DNA of 7,978 nucleotides from Nitrospirota bacterium (lineage in GTDB: Bacteria; Nitrospirota; Thermodesulfovibrionia; UBA6902; BMS3Bbin08): positions 1 through 7,978 of the forward strand of contig DAOVVO010000060.1 in NCBI GenBank assembly GCA_030637135.1, given 5' to 3'. Each line of letters opens with the position of its first letter. Positions within the stretch are counted from its first letter, which is position 1. This document shows positions 1 through 7,457 of this stretch, one piece after another. The position numbers and the translations under genes were made by a program. The notes under the pieces were generated by a model, which was not told where the DNA came from, did no database searches, and worked only from the letters and a program-made list of their open reading frames with translations.

Positions 1-1116
1 GCGCCAACTCCGGGATTTGCTTTTGTTACAAGCGGTGTACAGGGTGATACTGTTGTAGTGATATCTGCATCACATAACACTTTTGATGATAACGGGATAA
101 AGTTTTTTGGCTCTGAAGGGCTTAAACTGCCTGACAAAATTGAGCGGGAGATAGAAGAGGCGGTATTTTCTAATACATTAAAGGATATAAGGCCATTAGG
201 GTCCGGGATAGGGAAGGCTCGCAGAGTGGATGATGCTGCGGGAAGATATATCGAGTATGTAAAAGCAAGTTTTCCTAAAGGGATGACCCTTGAGGAAAAA
301 AAGATTGTGGTAGATTGTGCTAATGGTTCCACCTATAAAATTACCCCGCCGGTTCTCAGGGAATTGGGGGCAGAGATTATAGCTATTAACGACGAACCTG
401 ACGGTAAAAATATAAACGCAAAATGCGGCGCTACCCATCCGGAAGTCATGCAGAAAGCGGTGTTGAAACACAAGGCAGATATTGGCATTGCCCACGACGG
501 TGATGGTGATAGAGCTATTCTCTGTGATGAAAAAGGCGAAATCGTTGACGGCGATAAAATAATGGGGATATGTGCTGTTGATATGAAGGGGGAAAAAAGA
601 TTCAAGGGCCATGCTGTTGTGGCAACGGTTATGAGTAATATTGGGTTTGAAATTTTTTTAAAAAAATCAGGAATAAAATTAATAAGGACACAGGTAGGTG
701 ACAGATATGTTGTAGAGGAGATGCTCAGGAGAGGATGTAATTTAGGCGGTGAGCAGTCAGGACATATAATTTTTATGGATTACAATACAACCGGTGACGG
801 TGCGATAACTGCGTTGCAGGTGCTTGCCGTTATGTGCAAAAGGGGCAAAACTCTCTCTAAGCTTGCTTCTGCTATGCCAATTTATCCACAAATCCTTATC
901 AATGTTCCGGTGCCAAAACCAAAGAGTATAGAGAAATTCCCCGCTGTTGTATCTGCCGTAAAAAAGGCTGAGAAAAAACTGAAGAGCGGCAGGATTCTCG
1001 TCAGGCCTTCTGGAACAGAGCCGAAAGTGAGGATTATGGTAGAGGGCACCAATATGCATAAGATTACAGATATTGCTGAGGAGGTTGCTCAAGTCATAAG
1101 AGCACACATGATTTAG
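1..1116 (+). CDS. glmM: Phosphoglucosamine mutase GlmM, 5' end cut by window edge
   Basis: GlmM interconverts glucosamine-6-phosphate and glucosamine-1-phosphate in the cytoplasm, on the way to UDP-GlcNAc for peptidoglycan and LPS. The frame is open from base 1, so the start lies upstream; 371 residues are visible and about 75-80 appear to be missing compared with the usual 445-450. Seen in the sequence: the active-site phosphoserine loop ISASHN (catalytic Ser at visible residue 24), the Mg-binding loop DGDGDR (496-513), the sugar-binding loop GGEQSGH (745-765) and the C-terminal phosphate-binding loop RPSGTEP (1003-1023). All four alpha-D-phosphohexomutase signatures are present in order. 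The GGEQSGH form of the sugar loop fits GlmM better than phosphomannomutase. A GTG at 58 falls inside the phosphoserine region and is not the start. The EAL gene follows 31 bp downstream on the same strand. Confidence 0.93.
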   Translation, partial: APTPGFAFVTSGVQGDTVVVISASHNTFDDNGIKFFGSEGLKLPDKIEREIEEAVFSNTLKDIRPLGSGIGKARRVDDAAGRYIEYVKASFPKGMTLEEKKIVVDCANGSTYKITPPVLRELGAEIIAINDEPDGKNINAKCGATHPEVMQKAVLKHKADIGIAHDGDGDRAILCDEKGEIVDGDKIMGICAVDMKGEKRFKGHAVVATVMSNIGFEIFLKKSGIKLIRTQVGDRYVVEEMLRRGCNLGGEQSGHIIFMDYNTTGDGAITALQVLAVMCKRGKTLSKLASAMPIYPQILINVPVPKPKSIEKFPAVVSAVKKAEKKLKSGRILVRPSGTEPKVRIMVEGTNMHKITDIAEEVAQVIRAHMI

Positions 1117-1147
1117 TGAGAATGAGTCAGTAACATGGGGAAAAACA

Positions 1148-2311
1148 GTGAATAAATATATTCTCGTTTTTCAGATTCAGAACCCTGACAATTTTGAAGA
1201 TATTTTTGGTCCCGGAGTGGTAGTAGTCGTTCAGCAGGACTTAACCGCGGGGTTTAACGATATACTGCACAGCCTTCTTGAGCGCTACGATATACTGTCA
1301 GATGTCACATCTCTGTCCTTTGGGCAATGGTATGTAGCGTTTTCCATAAAACAACATACCCTTTCGAGAGATATAGATGAGCAGTTCGAATCCTTAACTA
1401 CCGCAGGAAAACAGCTAATCCGAAAAATGCTGCAGCGGAATTTTGGCATGGCAACCGGTACACAAGTTGACTTTAAACTCGTGGTACTCCCTGTATCAGA
1501 TGAGATTATGGATGCGGATATACTGCGGAGCTACATCAGAACATCGCTTGGTACACATGCATCTGCGGGTACACCGTATTCAAATATAAAAAGAGATGAG
1601 TTTATAAACATTGTTGATAAACAAGGTATAGAAATTTTTCTCCAGCCAGTTGTTTCCCTCTTGCAAGACAAGGTTGTCGGTTACGAGGTTCTTTCAAGGG
1701 GACCTTTGACAAGCCCGTTAAACAGGGCAGAAGTTCTTTTTGGAACAGCATCGCACTTTGGTCTGAGAGAAGAACTTGAAATTGCCTGTATTTCAAAGGC
1801 ATTGCATTACCTTGAAAAAATACCTGAGCCGTATTGGATATCCATGAACGTTGGGCCTGACCTTATGAGCAGACCGGTTTTTTACGATCTTATATCGCAG
1901 CGGCATCTCAAGACATTCCTTCCCCGCATAATGTTTGAAATTACAGAACACCTTCCCATCCCTCTGTCAGAAACAATTCAAAAGGTTGTTAAGGGTTTAA
2001 AAGATTTAGGTGTCTATCTGGCTTTGGATGATTTTGGTTGTGGATTTTCCGACATTGTCGCTGCCCGCATACTCCGCCCAAACATAGTGAAACTGTGTAT
2101 AACTATTATCAGCCGTCTTGGGCGGCACCCGCAGATTGAGAGAGATGTTCGCTATACAGTGGATAGAATTACCAGGTTAGGAGGTGAAGTTCTCGGCGAA
2201 GGAGTGGAACGAAGAGAACAGGCCGAAATTTTAAAAAACAGCGGCGTGTCCTTTGTCCAGGGTTATTATTATGGCCGTCCCAGCAGCATCAAAGATGTGA
2301 TGAATGCGTAG
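1148..2311 (+). CDS. EAL-domain cyclic-di-GMP phosphodiesterase-like protein
   Basis: Soluble protein of 387 residues. Residues about 155-385 form an EAL domain, the family that hydrolyses cyclic di-GMP to pGpG. Residues matching the known catalytic set are E180 (in EVL instead of EAL), N234, E264 and E267 (EITE), D294-D295 (DDFG), K315, E351 (GEGVE) and Q371 (QGY). Their spacing agrees with that known for RocR. The second acidic metal-site residue of the usual KxD motif is replaced by Cys317 (KLC), so activity may be reduced or lost and the protein could be a c-di-GMP sensor. Residues 1-150 carry no motif I recognise; the predicted alternation could be a very degenerate GGDEF-like fold, but that is weak. 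No transmembrane segments are obvious. The GTG start at 1148 is preceded by a GGGG ribosome-binding site. An ATG at 1135 is in another frame and stops at once. Probably cotranscribed with glmM and comEC. Confidence 0.9.
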   Translation: MNKYILVFQIQNPDNFEDIFGPGVVVVVQQDLTAGFNDILHSLLERYDILSDVTSLSFGQWYVAFSIKQHTLSRDIDEQFESLTTAGKQLIRKMLQRNFGMATGTQVDFKLVVLPVSDEIMDADILRSYIRTSLGTHASAGTPYSNIKRDEFINIVDKQGIEIFLQPVVSLLQDKVVGYEVLSRGPLTSPLNRAEVLFGTASHFGLREELEIACISKALHYLEKIPEPYWISMNVGPDLMSRPVFYDLISQRHLKTFLPRIMFEITEHLPIPLSETIQKVVKGLKDLGVYLALDDFGCGFSDIVAARILRPNIVKLCITIISRLGRHPQIERDVRYTVDRITRLGGEVLGEGVERREQAEILKNSGVSFVQGYYYGRPSSIKDVMNA

Positions 2312-2353
2312 ACGGGATGTTAATGAATATATTACTCTGGCAATCGGGATAGC

Positions 2354-4828
2354 ATGATACCTTTTGCCGTTTCTTTTATAGGCGGCCTTACTGCATTTCA
2401 TTACCTCTTGTTTTTCCCTGTGTCAATCAGTGCATTATGTATTTCCATTACAGCTTTTTTATTCATAAGACAGCGAACAAATAAGAAAAAAATATGTATC
2501 ATACTCCTCATTTTTTTATCTGGATTTATCTACAATTTTCTAAGGCATACAGACATCCCTGAAAACACAGTGCGTCTCAATTCTCCATCATATTTTTCTG
2601 CCAGAGTAGTATCTCTTGAAGGCACGGTGCGTGATGTGCCTGAAGTGGCAGGGGGAAAAGCCAGATTCACTCTTGATAACGTGTACATCGAAGGAAAGCA
2701 GATTCAAGGAAAAGTCAGGCTGTTTTTATTAGAGAATTTTTTAAACAACGATATGCAATGGTATGTGCCTGTCTATGGTGACAGAATCAGAGCTCTCACA
2801 CGGTTAAGAGAACCACATCTTGTGCGTAATCCCGGCGTGTATTCATATGATTTTAAAAAAGATGGAATTGTAGCTTTAGGGTATATCAAGCAGATGCAGT
2901 TCGTTGGCAGTGAAAGAGGGGTTTTTTCATGGATACATAACAAACGCCAGGTACTCGGCACAATTATCGATAACAGCCTTTCCATTGAGAACGCATCATT
3001 GCACAAGGCAATAATACCCGGACTCAAGCGGGGAATAACTCAGCACATGAGAGATGCCTTCAGTGCAACAGGGCTTGCACACCTTCTCAGCATTTCAGGC
3101 ACACACTTTGGACTGCTTGCATTTATAATTTTCAAATTAATTAAGATGGCAGTTAAATCCCTCCCGATAAGATTACTCACGAAAATGACGTTGTATATAA
3201 CCCCGACACAAATAGCCGTTATATTCACACTTCCTGTTTTAGTGATGTATGCATTGATTTCTGGCGCGAGCACACCGACAATCCGCTCCCTCATAATGGT
3301 CTTTATCTATATGCTTGCGCTGTTCCTGGGAAGAAAAGACCAGTGGCTGAACTCCCTGTCAATTGCCGCTCTTATTATTTTGCTCTGGCAGCCAGAAGCA
3401 CTTTTTGAGCTTTCTTTTCAACTGTCCTTTATAGCGGTTCTTTCCATTGGATATGTTCTTGAAAGGCAATCAGAACACAGGACACAGGACCCCGTCCCGG
3501 ATGGTACAGAGCAGAGCACACACTACAAAAAGCCGTTAAAAACGGTCTATGAAAAGATAAAAACAGGGTTCCTTATAACCAGCGCTGCGGTTCTTGGGAC
3601 AGCGCCTTTTGTTGCGCTTTATTTTAAGCAGTTTCCTTTCATATCACCGCTTACAAACCTGATAGTAACTCCTCTTGTCTGTTTTATAATTCTTCCACTC
3701 GGGTTTTTTACATGCTTTAGCGCACTGTTATTAAATTTATCTATATTACCTTTCAATCGACTGACTGAGACAGTAACATATCTTACTTTAAAATTAATAA
3801 AAATTTTCTCTCAGATTCCCTATGCAAATTTCCATATTCATAATCCATCGTTTTTGATCATAGTGCTTTATTTCATTGCTCTGATATTTATTGTAAAAAG
3901 CAGGTTCAAATGGAGGTTTCTGCCTCTTACCCTTATTGTCTGTTTTTATGTCGTCAGTCCCTATTTGTCCCTTAATAAAAATATGGAACTTACATTTTTG
4001 GATGTTGGTCAGGGAGAGTCATCGGTTGTAAAACTTCCTGATAACAAAGTCATGCTCATTGATGGGGGCGCGATTGAGCCTGATATGGGACGCTCGGTCA
4101 TTGCCCCGTTTTTATGGGCTCAAGGGATAAGGGATATTGATTATCTTGTCGTAAGCCATCCCCATCCTGACCACTACGGCGGACTTATATACATTGTGAA
4201 TAATTTCCATGTCAAAGAAATCTGGCTGAATGGCAGAAGGACTGACGATGCGGAACACTTCTTTCAAACAATAAAGGAAAAGAAAATCCAGCAGAGGGTG
4301 CTCAAACGGGGAGATCTTATCCAGGCAGCGGGGTATGAGGTTTATGTGTTTCATCCGTATGATGAATTCTATGCAGGATCTTCAAGAGGACAATTCTCGA
4401 ATGAGAACAGTGATTCCCTTGTTTTTAAGATACAGACAGGGGGTGTCTCGGTTCTTTTTACCGGAGATATTGAGGCTGAGGCTGAAGAAAATATAGTTCA
4501 TTTAGGCAAGTGGCTTAAAAGTGGTATTCTCAAGGGGCCTCATCATGGGGGAAGGACTTCAAGTTCAGGAGAATTTATCAAAATGGTTAATCCAGAGACA
4601 GCTGTCATAAGTGCGGGGAGAGATAATCCCTTTAACCATCCTCACGAAGAGACTGTTCAGCGTTATCATAATGCCGGCATCAGGCTTTTCAGAACAGACA
4701 GGGATGGTGCAGTTTCAATAACATCTGAAAAAAATTCATACAGCGTGGAGACTTATCAAGGAAGTGTACTCAAGAAGGTAAACGGATTAAAGGATGAAAT
4801 ACGGAATTTGTTGCTCTTAATCAGGTAA
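2354..4828 (+). CDS. comEC: DNA internalization competence protein ComEC/Rec2
   Basis: ComEC forms the inner-membrane channel that takes up single-stranded DNA in natural transformation; its C-terminal metallo-beta-lactamase domain is thought to degrade the non-transported strand. The 824 residues are full length for the family. In order: N-terminal membrane segments (1-65), a soluble OB-fold-like DUF4131 region (about 70-190), the Competence membrane domain (about 215-540) with the family signature HLLSISGTHFG starting at His243 and the GASTPTIRS segment, then the MBL domain from about residue 544 (LDVGQGES). The metal motif HPHPDH is at 602-607, TGD at 703-705 and HH at 730-731, so the nuclease-type site looks complete. 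A hydrophilic loop near residues 370-400, rich in charged and polar residues, separates two membrane segments. The start is an ATG behind a modest GGGA site. The last 8 bp overlap the convergent arsC end. Confidence 0.94.
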   Translation: MIPFAVSFIGGLTAFHYLLFFPVSISALCISITAFLFIRQRTNKKKICIILLIFLSGFIYNFLRHTDIPENTVRLNSPSYFSARVVSLEGTVRDVPEVAGGKARFTLDNVYIEGKQIQGKVRLFLLENFLNNDMQWYVPVYGDRIRALTRLREPHLVRNPGVYSYDFKKDGIVALGYIKQMQFVGSERGVFSWIHNKRQVLGTIIDNSLSIENASLHKAIIPGLKRGITQHMRDAFSATGLAHLLSISGTHFGLLAFIIFKLIKMAVKSLPIRLLTKMTLYITPTQIAVIFTLPVLVMYALISGASTPTIRSLIMVFIYMLALFLGRKDQWLNSLSIAALIILLWQPEALFELSFQLSFIAVLSIGYVLERQSEHRTQDPVPDGTEQSTHYKKPLKTVYEKIKTGFLITSAAVLGTAPFVALYFKQFPFISPLTNLIVTPLVCFIILPLGFFTCFSALLLNLSILPFNRLTETVTYLTLKLIKIFSQIPYANFHIHNPSFLIIVLYFIALIFIVKSRFKWRFLPLTLIVCFYVVSPYLSLNKNMELTFLDVGQGESSVVKLPDNKVMLIDGGAIEPDMGRSVIAPFLWAQGIRDIDYLVVSHPHPDHYGGLIYIVNNFHVKEIWLNGRRTDDAEHFFQTIKEKKIQQRVLKRGDLIQAAGYEVYVFHPYDEFYAGSSRGQFSNENSDSLVFKIQTGGVSVLFTGDIEAEAEENIVHLGKWLKSGILKGPHHGGRTSSSGEFIKMVNPETAVISAGRDNPFNHPHEETVQRYHNAGIRLFRTDRDGAVSITSEKNSYSVETYQGSVLKKVNGLKDEIRNLLLLIR

Positions 4829-5267
4829 TTTCACCCCGGACTTGTATTTCGTGAACAAAACGTTCAATCTTTTCTTTTATTTTATCCCGTGTTTTTCTGA
4901 ACGCATCCGTAATTTCCTGCTCGGTTCCCACTGTACCAACCGGGTCATTGATAGGCCAGTGAATTCTTTTTATCCCGGGAGGGGTCGTCGGGCATGAGTG
5001 CTCGGCATGTCCGCACAGGGTTATTATTATATCCATAATATGTAATAGTTTTTTGTCGATACTTTTTGATTTTTGTTGTGATATATCGATATTGATTTCT
5101 TTCATAACTTCTATTGCCCTTGCATGAACATGAAAATGAAAGAGACCGGCACTGTACGGTTCAATAACTCCTTTGCCCACATACCGTGCAATGCCTTCTG
5201 CCATCTGGCTTCGACAGGAATTAGCAGTGCAGAGGAACATTACCTTAAGTAGTTTTCTTTCTGTCAT
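4821..5267 (-). CDS. arsC: Arsenate reductase, thioredoxin-coupled ArsC (LMW-PTP fold)
   Basis: Cytoplasmic 148-residue protein that would reduce arsenate to arsenite for export. It begins with the LMW-phosphatase loop CTANSCRS (Cys13 to Ser20). A second redox pair is seen at Cys85 and Cys92 (LCGHAEHSCP). This matches the Cys10/Cys82/Cys89 relay of the pI258-type ArsC, in which the last two cysteines form the disulfide reduced by thioredoxin; plain tyrosine phosphatases lack it. The acidic residue after the helix (NDP) is also present. No arsenite pump, ArsR repressor or thioredoxin gene is nearby. Its ATG overlaps the stop of the CysC-like gene as ATGA (5264-5267), so translation is probably coupled. 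The 3' end overlaps comEC by 8 bp, leaving no room for a separate terminator. Confidence 0.9.
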   Translation of the reverse strand: MTERKLLKVMFLCTANSCRSQMAEGIARYVGKGVIEPYSAGLFHFHVHARAIEVMKEINIDISQQKSKSIDKKLLHIMDIIITLCGHAEHSCPTTPPGIKRIHWPINDPVGTVGTEQEITDAFRKTRDKIKEKIERFVHEIQVRGEIT

Positions 5268-5785
5268 GTGCGACTTTTGAGTATTTTCACAATCTTTCCT
5301 GCTGCGGTTTCAGGAGATTCGTTTTCGGTATTGATAATAATCTCTGGCTTATCAGGCTCTTCATACGGCACCTGTATGCCCGGTACAGGCCAGCCCTTTT
5401 TCCCTTTCTCATATATCTCCGTTGGTGCGGCATGCGTGTCTTTCCTTTTTTTCTCACGCTTCATGCATAATGCTACAGGGCATTTCAGATATACCTCATA
5501 GAACTCTGGAATGAGTTCTCTGGCAAGGACCCGCCAGGAGTTTTTATGGGCAGTTGCATCAATAATAACATCATGCCCGAGCTCATGAAGCATGTGTGCC
5601 GTAAAAACAAGCGCTCTGTAAACGTGTTCTCTTTCTGTGTCGGAATAATCCGGCGCAGGGGTAACAATGTGCCGGAGTGCATCTATACTGAGAATTACTG
5701 CATCAGGCATTTTCTCTTTAACTGACAGCGCAACAGTGCTCTTTCCGCTTCCCGGCAATCCAGTAATCCATATAACCCACGACAT
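5264..5785 (-). CDS. Adenylylsulfate kinase-like P-loop kinase (CysC family, divergent)
   Basis: CysC phosphorylates adenylylsulfate (APS) at the 3' position to make PAPS. The protein starts MSWVIWITGLPGSGKST, with Walker A at residues 9-17. The C-terminal half, with YLKCP, the APTEIYEKG segment and PYEEPDKPEI, follows the APS-kinase pattern. However, the substrate motif DGDxxR reads SIDALR, and the FISP segment is replaced by DATAHK. It may therefore act on APS inefficiently or phosphorylate another substrate. ATG 5785 gives 173 residues. An in-frame GTG at 5800 would add five residues and has a GAGG only three bases upstream, so the start is uncertain. ATG 5785 is preferred because the conserved fold begins there and a TATAAT ends six bases upstream. 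No sulfate-assimilation genes are in view; the partner gene is arsC. Confidence 0.8.
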   Translation of the reverse strand: MSWVIWITGLPGSGKSTVALSVKEKMPDAVILSIDALRHIVTPAPDYSDTEREHVYRALVFTAHMLHELGHDVIIDATAHKNSWRVLARELIPEFYEVYLKCPVALCMKREKKRKDTHAAPTEIYEKGKKGWPVPGIQVPYEEPDKPEIIINTENESPETAAGKIVKILKSRT

Positions 5786-5791
5786 AACGTT

Positions 5792-5797
5792 ATTATA
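5792..5797 (-). promoter_or_regulatory. Consensus -10 box (TATAAT) for the CysC-like/arsC operon
   Basis: On the minus strand this reads TATAAT, ending six bases before ATG 5785. Transcription would then begin at or next to the start codon, which would make the mRNA leaderless. No good -35 box lies at the expected spacing (5815-5820 reads AGCTAA). The position is inferred from sequence only. Confidence 0.4.
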
Positions 5798-5808
5798 CAC
5801 ATGCCTCG

Positions 5809-5826
5809 GAATTTTTAGCTCAGTGG
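5809..5826 (+). pseudogene. tRNA 5' fragment (acceptor strand and first half of D-arm)
   Basis: Eighteen bases identical to the start of the tRNA-Met remnant at 7655-7672. They cover the 5' acceptor strand, T8-A9, the GCTC of the D-stem and part of the D-loop. The D-stem partner GAGC is missing; the sequence runs into A-rich DNA at 5827. This is the part of the tRNA duplicated within the left repeat and cannot make a tRNA. Confidence 0.65.
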
Positions 5827-5873
5827 GAAAAAATATTCAGTGAAGTCATGAAGACTCGATCGGGGTGGTTTGT

Positions 5874-5895
5874 AATGTACCCAATGTGGTACATT
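5874..5895. repeat. Perfect 8-bp inverted repeat, operator-like
   Basis: AATGTACC (5874-5881) and GGTACATT (5888-5895) are separated by six bases. There is no T-tract on either side, so it is unlikely to be a terminator. The dyad would suit a dimeric DNA-binding protein, but no adjacent start codon or promoter is evident. Confidence 0.5.
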
Positions 5896-6063
5896 GTGGC
5901 GTAGAAATTTATTAGTAGGGTTTTTTAAATAAACTTCCTATTATGCTTGTATTTTCTCGCTGTCATCATTTTATTTTTTCCTTTTAATTCATCTTGGACT
6001 TAAAATGTACAGCAACCGTAAGGGAGCGGATATGATGATATTTAATTCCCTACATTCGGGTTT

Positions 6064-6081
6064 CCTGCAATTTGATGCAGG
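6064..6081. repeat. Short hairpin, 6-bp stem
   Basis: CCTGCA (6064-6069) pairs with TGCAGG (6076-6081) around a six-base loop, extendable by a bulged TT/AA. Function unknown; it lies beyond the end of the ORF6N remnant on the minus strand, without a clear T-run. Confidence 0.35.
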
Positions 6082-6137
6082 GAACACTAAATTTTATATA
6101 AATTTTTAGGCGATTATTATTCTTTGTGGCATTATAG

Positions 6138-6152
6138 TTACCTAATAGGTAA
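6138..6152. repeat. Short palindrome TTACCT-AAT-AGGTAA
   Basis: A 6-bp perfect dyad with a three-base loop, about 30 bp beyond the stop of the ORF6N remnant on the minus strand. It could be a weak transcript-end hairpin, but no uridine run follows. Confidence 0.35.
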
Positions 6153-6179
6153 TTTCCTTTCATTAAAATATAATAATTT

Positions 6180-6416
6180 CTATCTTTCTCTTTCGCTATT
6201 CAGTACACTTGAAAGCATGGCAACGCCCTGTTCGGTAAAAACGTAGGGCATGTCTCTGCGGCTGCCTCTACCGCTTTTTGAAATCACAAATTGTGAACTC
6301 AAACTTATAACCTCTTGATTTTTAAGCTGAAACATGAAATCCAACGGGAATTTGATTAATCCCGAACCTAATCCCGAACCTAATCCCGAACTGTTCACAA
6401 AATTATGCCAGGACAT
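6180..6416 (-). pseudogene. ORF6N-domain protein remnant (truncated at both ends)
   Basis: The 78-codon frame holds FPLDFMFQL, then SQFVISKSGRGSRRDMP, then YVFTEQGVAMLSSVLNS. The last is the hallmark of ORF6N-domain proteins, a phage and island-borne DNA-binding family. The usual N-terminal part and the continuation after LNSER (normally a conserved helix) are missing; the frame stops at ERER. The first 20 codons are built from the 12-bp tandem repeat, giving GLGSGLGSGL, and look like a junction to foreign sequence. The ATG overlaps the fic end by 14 bp in another frame. Probably a remnant and not a working protein, though a short coupled peptide cannot be excluded. Confidence 0.65.
6357..6391. 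repeat. 12-bp tandem repeat, three units
   Basis: The unit TAATCCCGAACC occurs at 6357-6368 and 6369-6380, with a third unit (6381-6391) matching 11 bases. On the minus strand it encodes repeated G-S-G-L at the junction between the fic end and the ORF6N remnant. The unit is a multiple of three, so copy-number change keeps the frame. Confidence 0.85.
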
Positions 6417-7440
6417 AACGTAACCCCCTACCTTTACCTTCTGTCTTGATTACGTTTAAATCCGCTAATTTTCTGATTTCTTTCAAAGCAGCACGGTCTG
6501 AAATCTTAAACATCTCTCTTATATCTCTATTCGTTATCCTCCCGTTCTGATTGATGAACTCCACTATATTCATCTGTCTCTCTGTCAAAGCAATCTGTCC
6601 CTTCGTTGTTTTCCTCAATCTCTCGCTGCTGAGTCTTGTAACTCTCTCTTTTACGACAGCAATACTGACCTTAACGCCTTCAACAAAGTATTCCAGCCAA
6701 TTGGTCATGTCGAGACTTTTTTGATCCACGCTCTGAAGGACACGGTAATATGCCGGCCTGTCTGAATCGTAATAATCGTCCAGACAAAAGAATTGCTTGG
6801 CATCAAAACCCCTCAGGTAAAGTATCAGTGTTGCAAGGACACGGGCGGTTCTTCCATTTCCGTCTACAAAGGGATGGATTCTTACAAATTCATAGTGAGC
6901 TATCCCGGCTTCAATAACAGGATCAAGTGATTTTGCCTTGGAAGAGTTCGACCATTCAGTCAATGCCTTCATCAATCCCGGAACATCGTTATTTGAAGGC
7001 GGTCTGAAGATAACTTCTCCTGTTAATCTGTTTCCAACTACTACATAGCGATTGCGATAAGCGCCGCAATCAGAAGGATTTTCGAGCGTCTCTTTAGTAA
7101 GCTTTTTATGGATGGTTAAAATATTTCTTTCAGTAATCTTTTTGCCATCGGTCAATTTATCTATGGATTCAAGAACCTTAAGATAATTTAAGACCTCCTG
7201 TTTATCCTTACGGGTTGCCATTACTTCACGTCCCTGTGCTAAATCGGTAACCTGTTCCAGAGACAACCTGTTGCCTTCAATTGCTGTAGAGGAATGGGCA
7301 CAGCGTATTATTGCCTCTCTACGAAGCGATACCTCCCATTTAGGAATAAATGGAGAATTCAGGATTATTTCCCTTGCAGAAGAAATCTGTGTCAAGCTAT
7401 TTACTATCTCATTTGTGTACCTGAAATTCGGCTTAAACAT
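6403..7440 (-). CDS. fic: Fic family protein (class II, with C-terminal winged helix)
   Basis: Fic domains usually transfer AMP from ATP to a protein hydroxyl. The 345 residues show an N-terminal Fic_N region, the inhibitory-helix motif S51-TAI-EGN (SxxxEG pattern, which blocks the ATP gamma-phosphate site in class II Fics), and the catalytic motif HPFVDGNGRTAR at 189-200 with His189. A C-terminal winged-helix domain lies at about 275-345 (LTERQMNIVEFI, ITNRDIREMF, then GLRYVLA). All key residues are present, so the protein looks active and self-inhibited. ATG 7440 was chosen because a perfect AGGAGG lies six bases upstream; an ATG at 7497 would fall inside the hairpin. Fic genes of this type often sit in type I restriction loci, which fits the HsdM-like tail just upstream. 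The target is unknown. Confidence 0.9.
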   Translation of the reverse strand: MFKPNFRYTNEIVNSLTQISSAREIILNSPFIPKWEVSLRREAIIRCAHSSTAIEGNRLSLEQVTDLAQGREVMATRKDKQEVLNYLKVLESIDKLTDGKKITERNILTIHKKLTKETLENPSDCGAYRNRYVVVGNRLTGEVIFRPPSNNDVPGLMKALTEWSNSSKAKSLDPVIEAGIAHYEFVRIHPFVDGNGRTARVLATLILYLRGFDAKQFFCLDDYYDSDRPAYYRVLQSVDQKSLDMTNWLEYFVEGVKVSIAVVKERVTRLSSERLRKTTKGQIALTERQMNIVEFINQNGRITNRDIREMFKISDRAALKEIRKLADLNVIKTEGKGRGLRYVLA

Positions 7441-7446
7441 AATTAG

Positions 7447-7452
7447 CCTCCT
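7447..7452 (-). promoter_or_regulatory. Strong ribosome-binding site AGGAGG of fic
   Basis: A perfect Shine-Dalgarno sequence on the minus strand, six bases before ATG 7440. It fixes the fic start and excludes the longer frame from 7497. Confidence 0.85.
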
Positions 7453-7457
7453 ATTGC

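Larger units (their letters stand above)
5738..5826. repeat. Left copy of 89-bp direct repeat
   Basis: This segment matches 7584-7672 in direct orientation over 89 bp. I count three mismatches (5759, 5762, 5808). It spans the first codons and promoter region of the CysC-like gene and the first bases of a tRNA. The left boundary lies inside the coding sequence, which stays intact here; the right boundary lies in the tRNA D-loop, where similarity stops at 5827. The geometry is that of the left border (attL-like) of an inserted segment, or of a duplication. Confidence 0.9.
5827..6179. other. AT-rich gene-free stretch with inverted repeats
   Basis: About 350 bp without a credible gene. It is visibly richer in A and T than the flanking operons. 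It holds three inverted repeats: 5874-5895, 6064-6081 and 6138-6152. A second pairing, TTCCCT 6046-6051 with AGGGAA 6079-6084, competes with the middle one. The only short frame (6050-6163, minus, 37 codons) has no ribosome-binding site and a low-complexity product. Most likely this is the decayed interior end of the inserted segment. Confidence 0.6.

Noticed and set aside
196..1107. Minus-strand frames inside glmM
   Set aside because: Shadows of a strongly conserved plus-strand gene.
58..1116. glmM starting at GTG 58
   Set aside because: The frame is open to base 1 and the upstream residues (APTPGFAF) match the conserved region before the phosphoserine loop; the gene is cut by the window edge.
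2773..4354. Minus-strand frames inside comEC
   Set aside because: Antisense to conserved ComEC domains; no ribosome-binding sites or motifs.
5268..5501. Plus-strand frame opposite the CysC-like gene
   Set aside because: Antisense shadow of a conserved kinase.
6050..6163. 37-codon minus-strand frame in the AT-rich stretch
   Set aside because: No ribosome-binding site, low-complexity product rich in Asn and Lys, and two hairpins lie within it.
6357..6391. CRISPR array
   Set aside because: Units of 12 bp are directly adjacent with no spacers.
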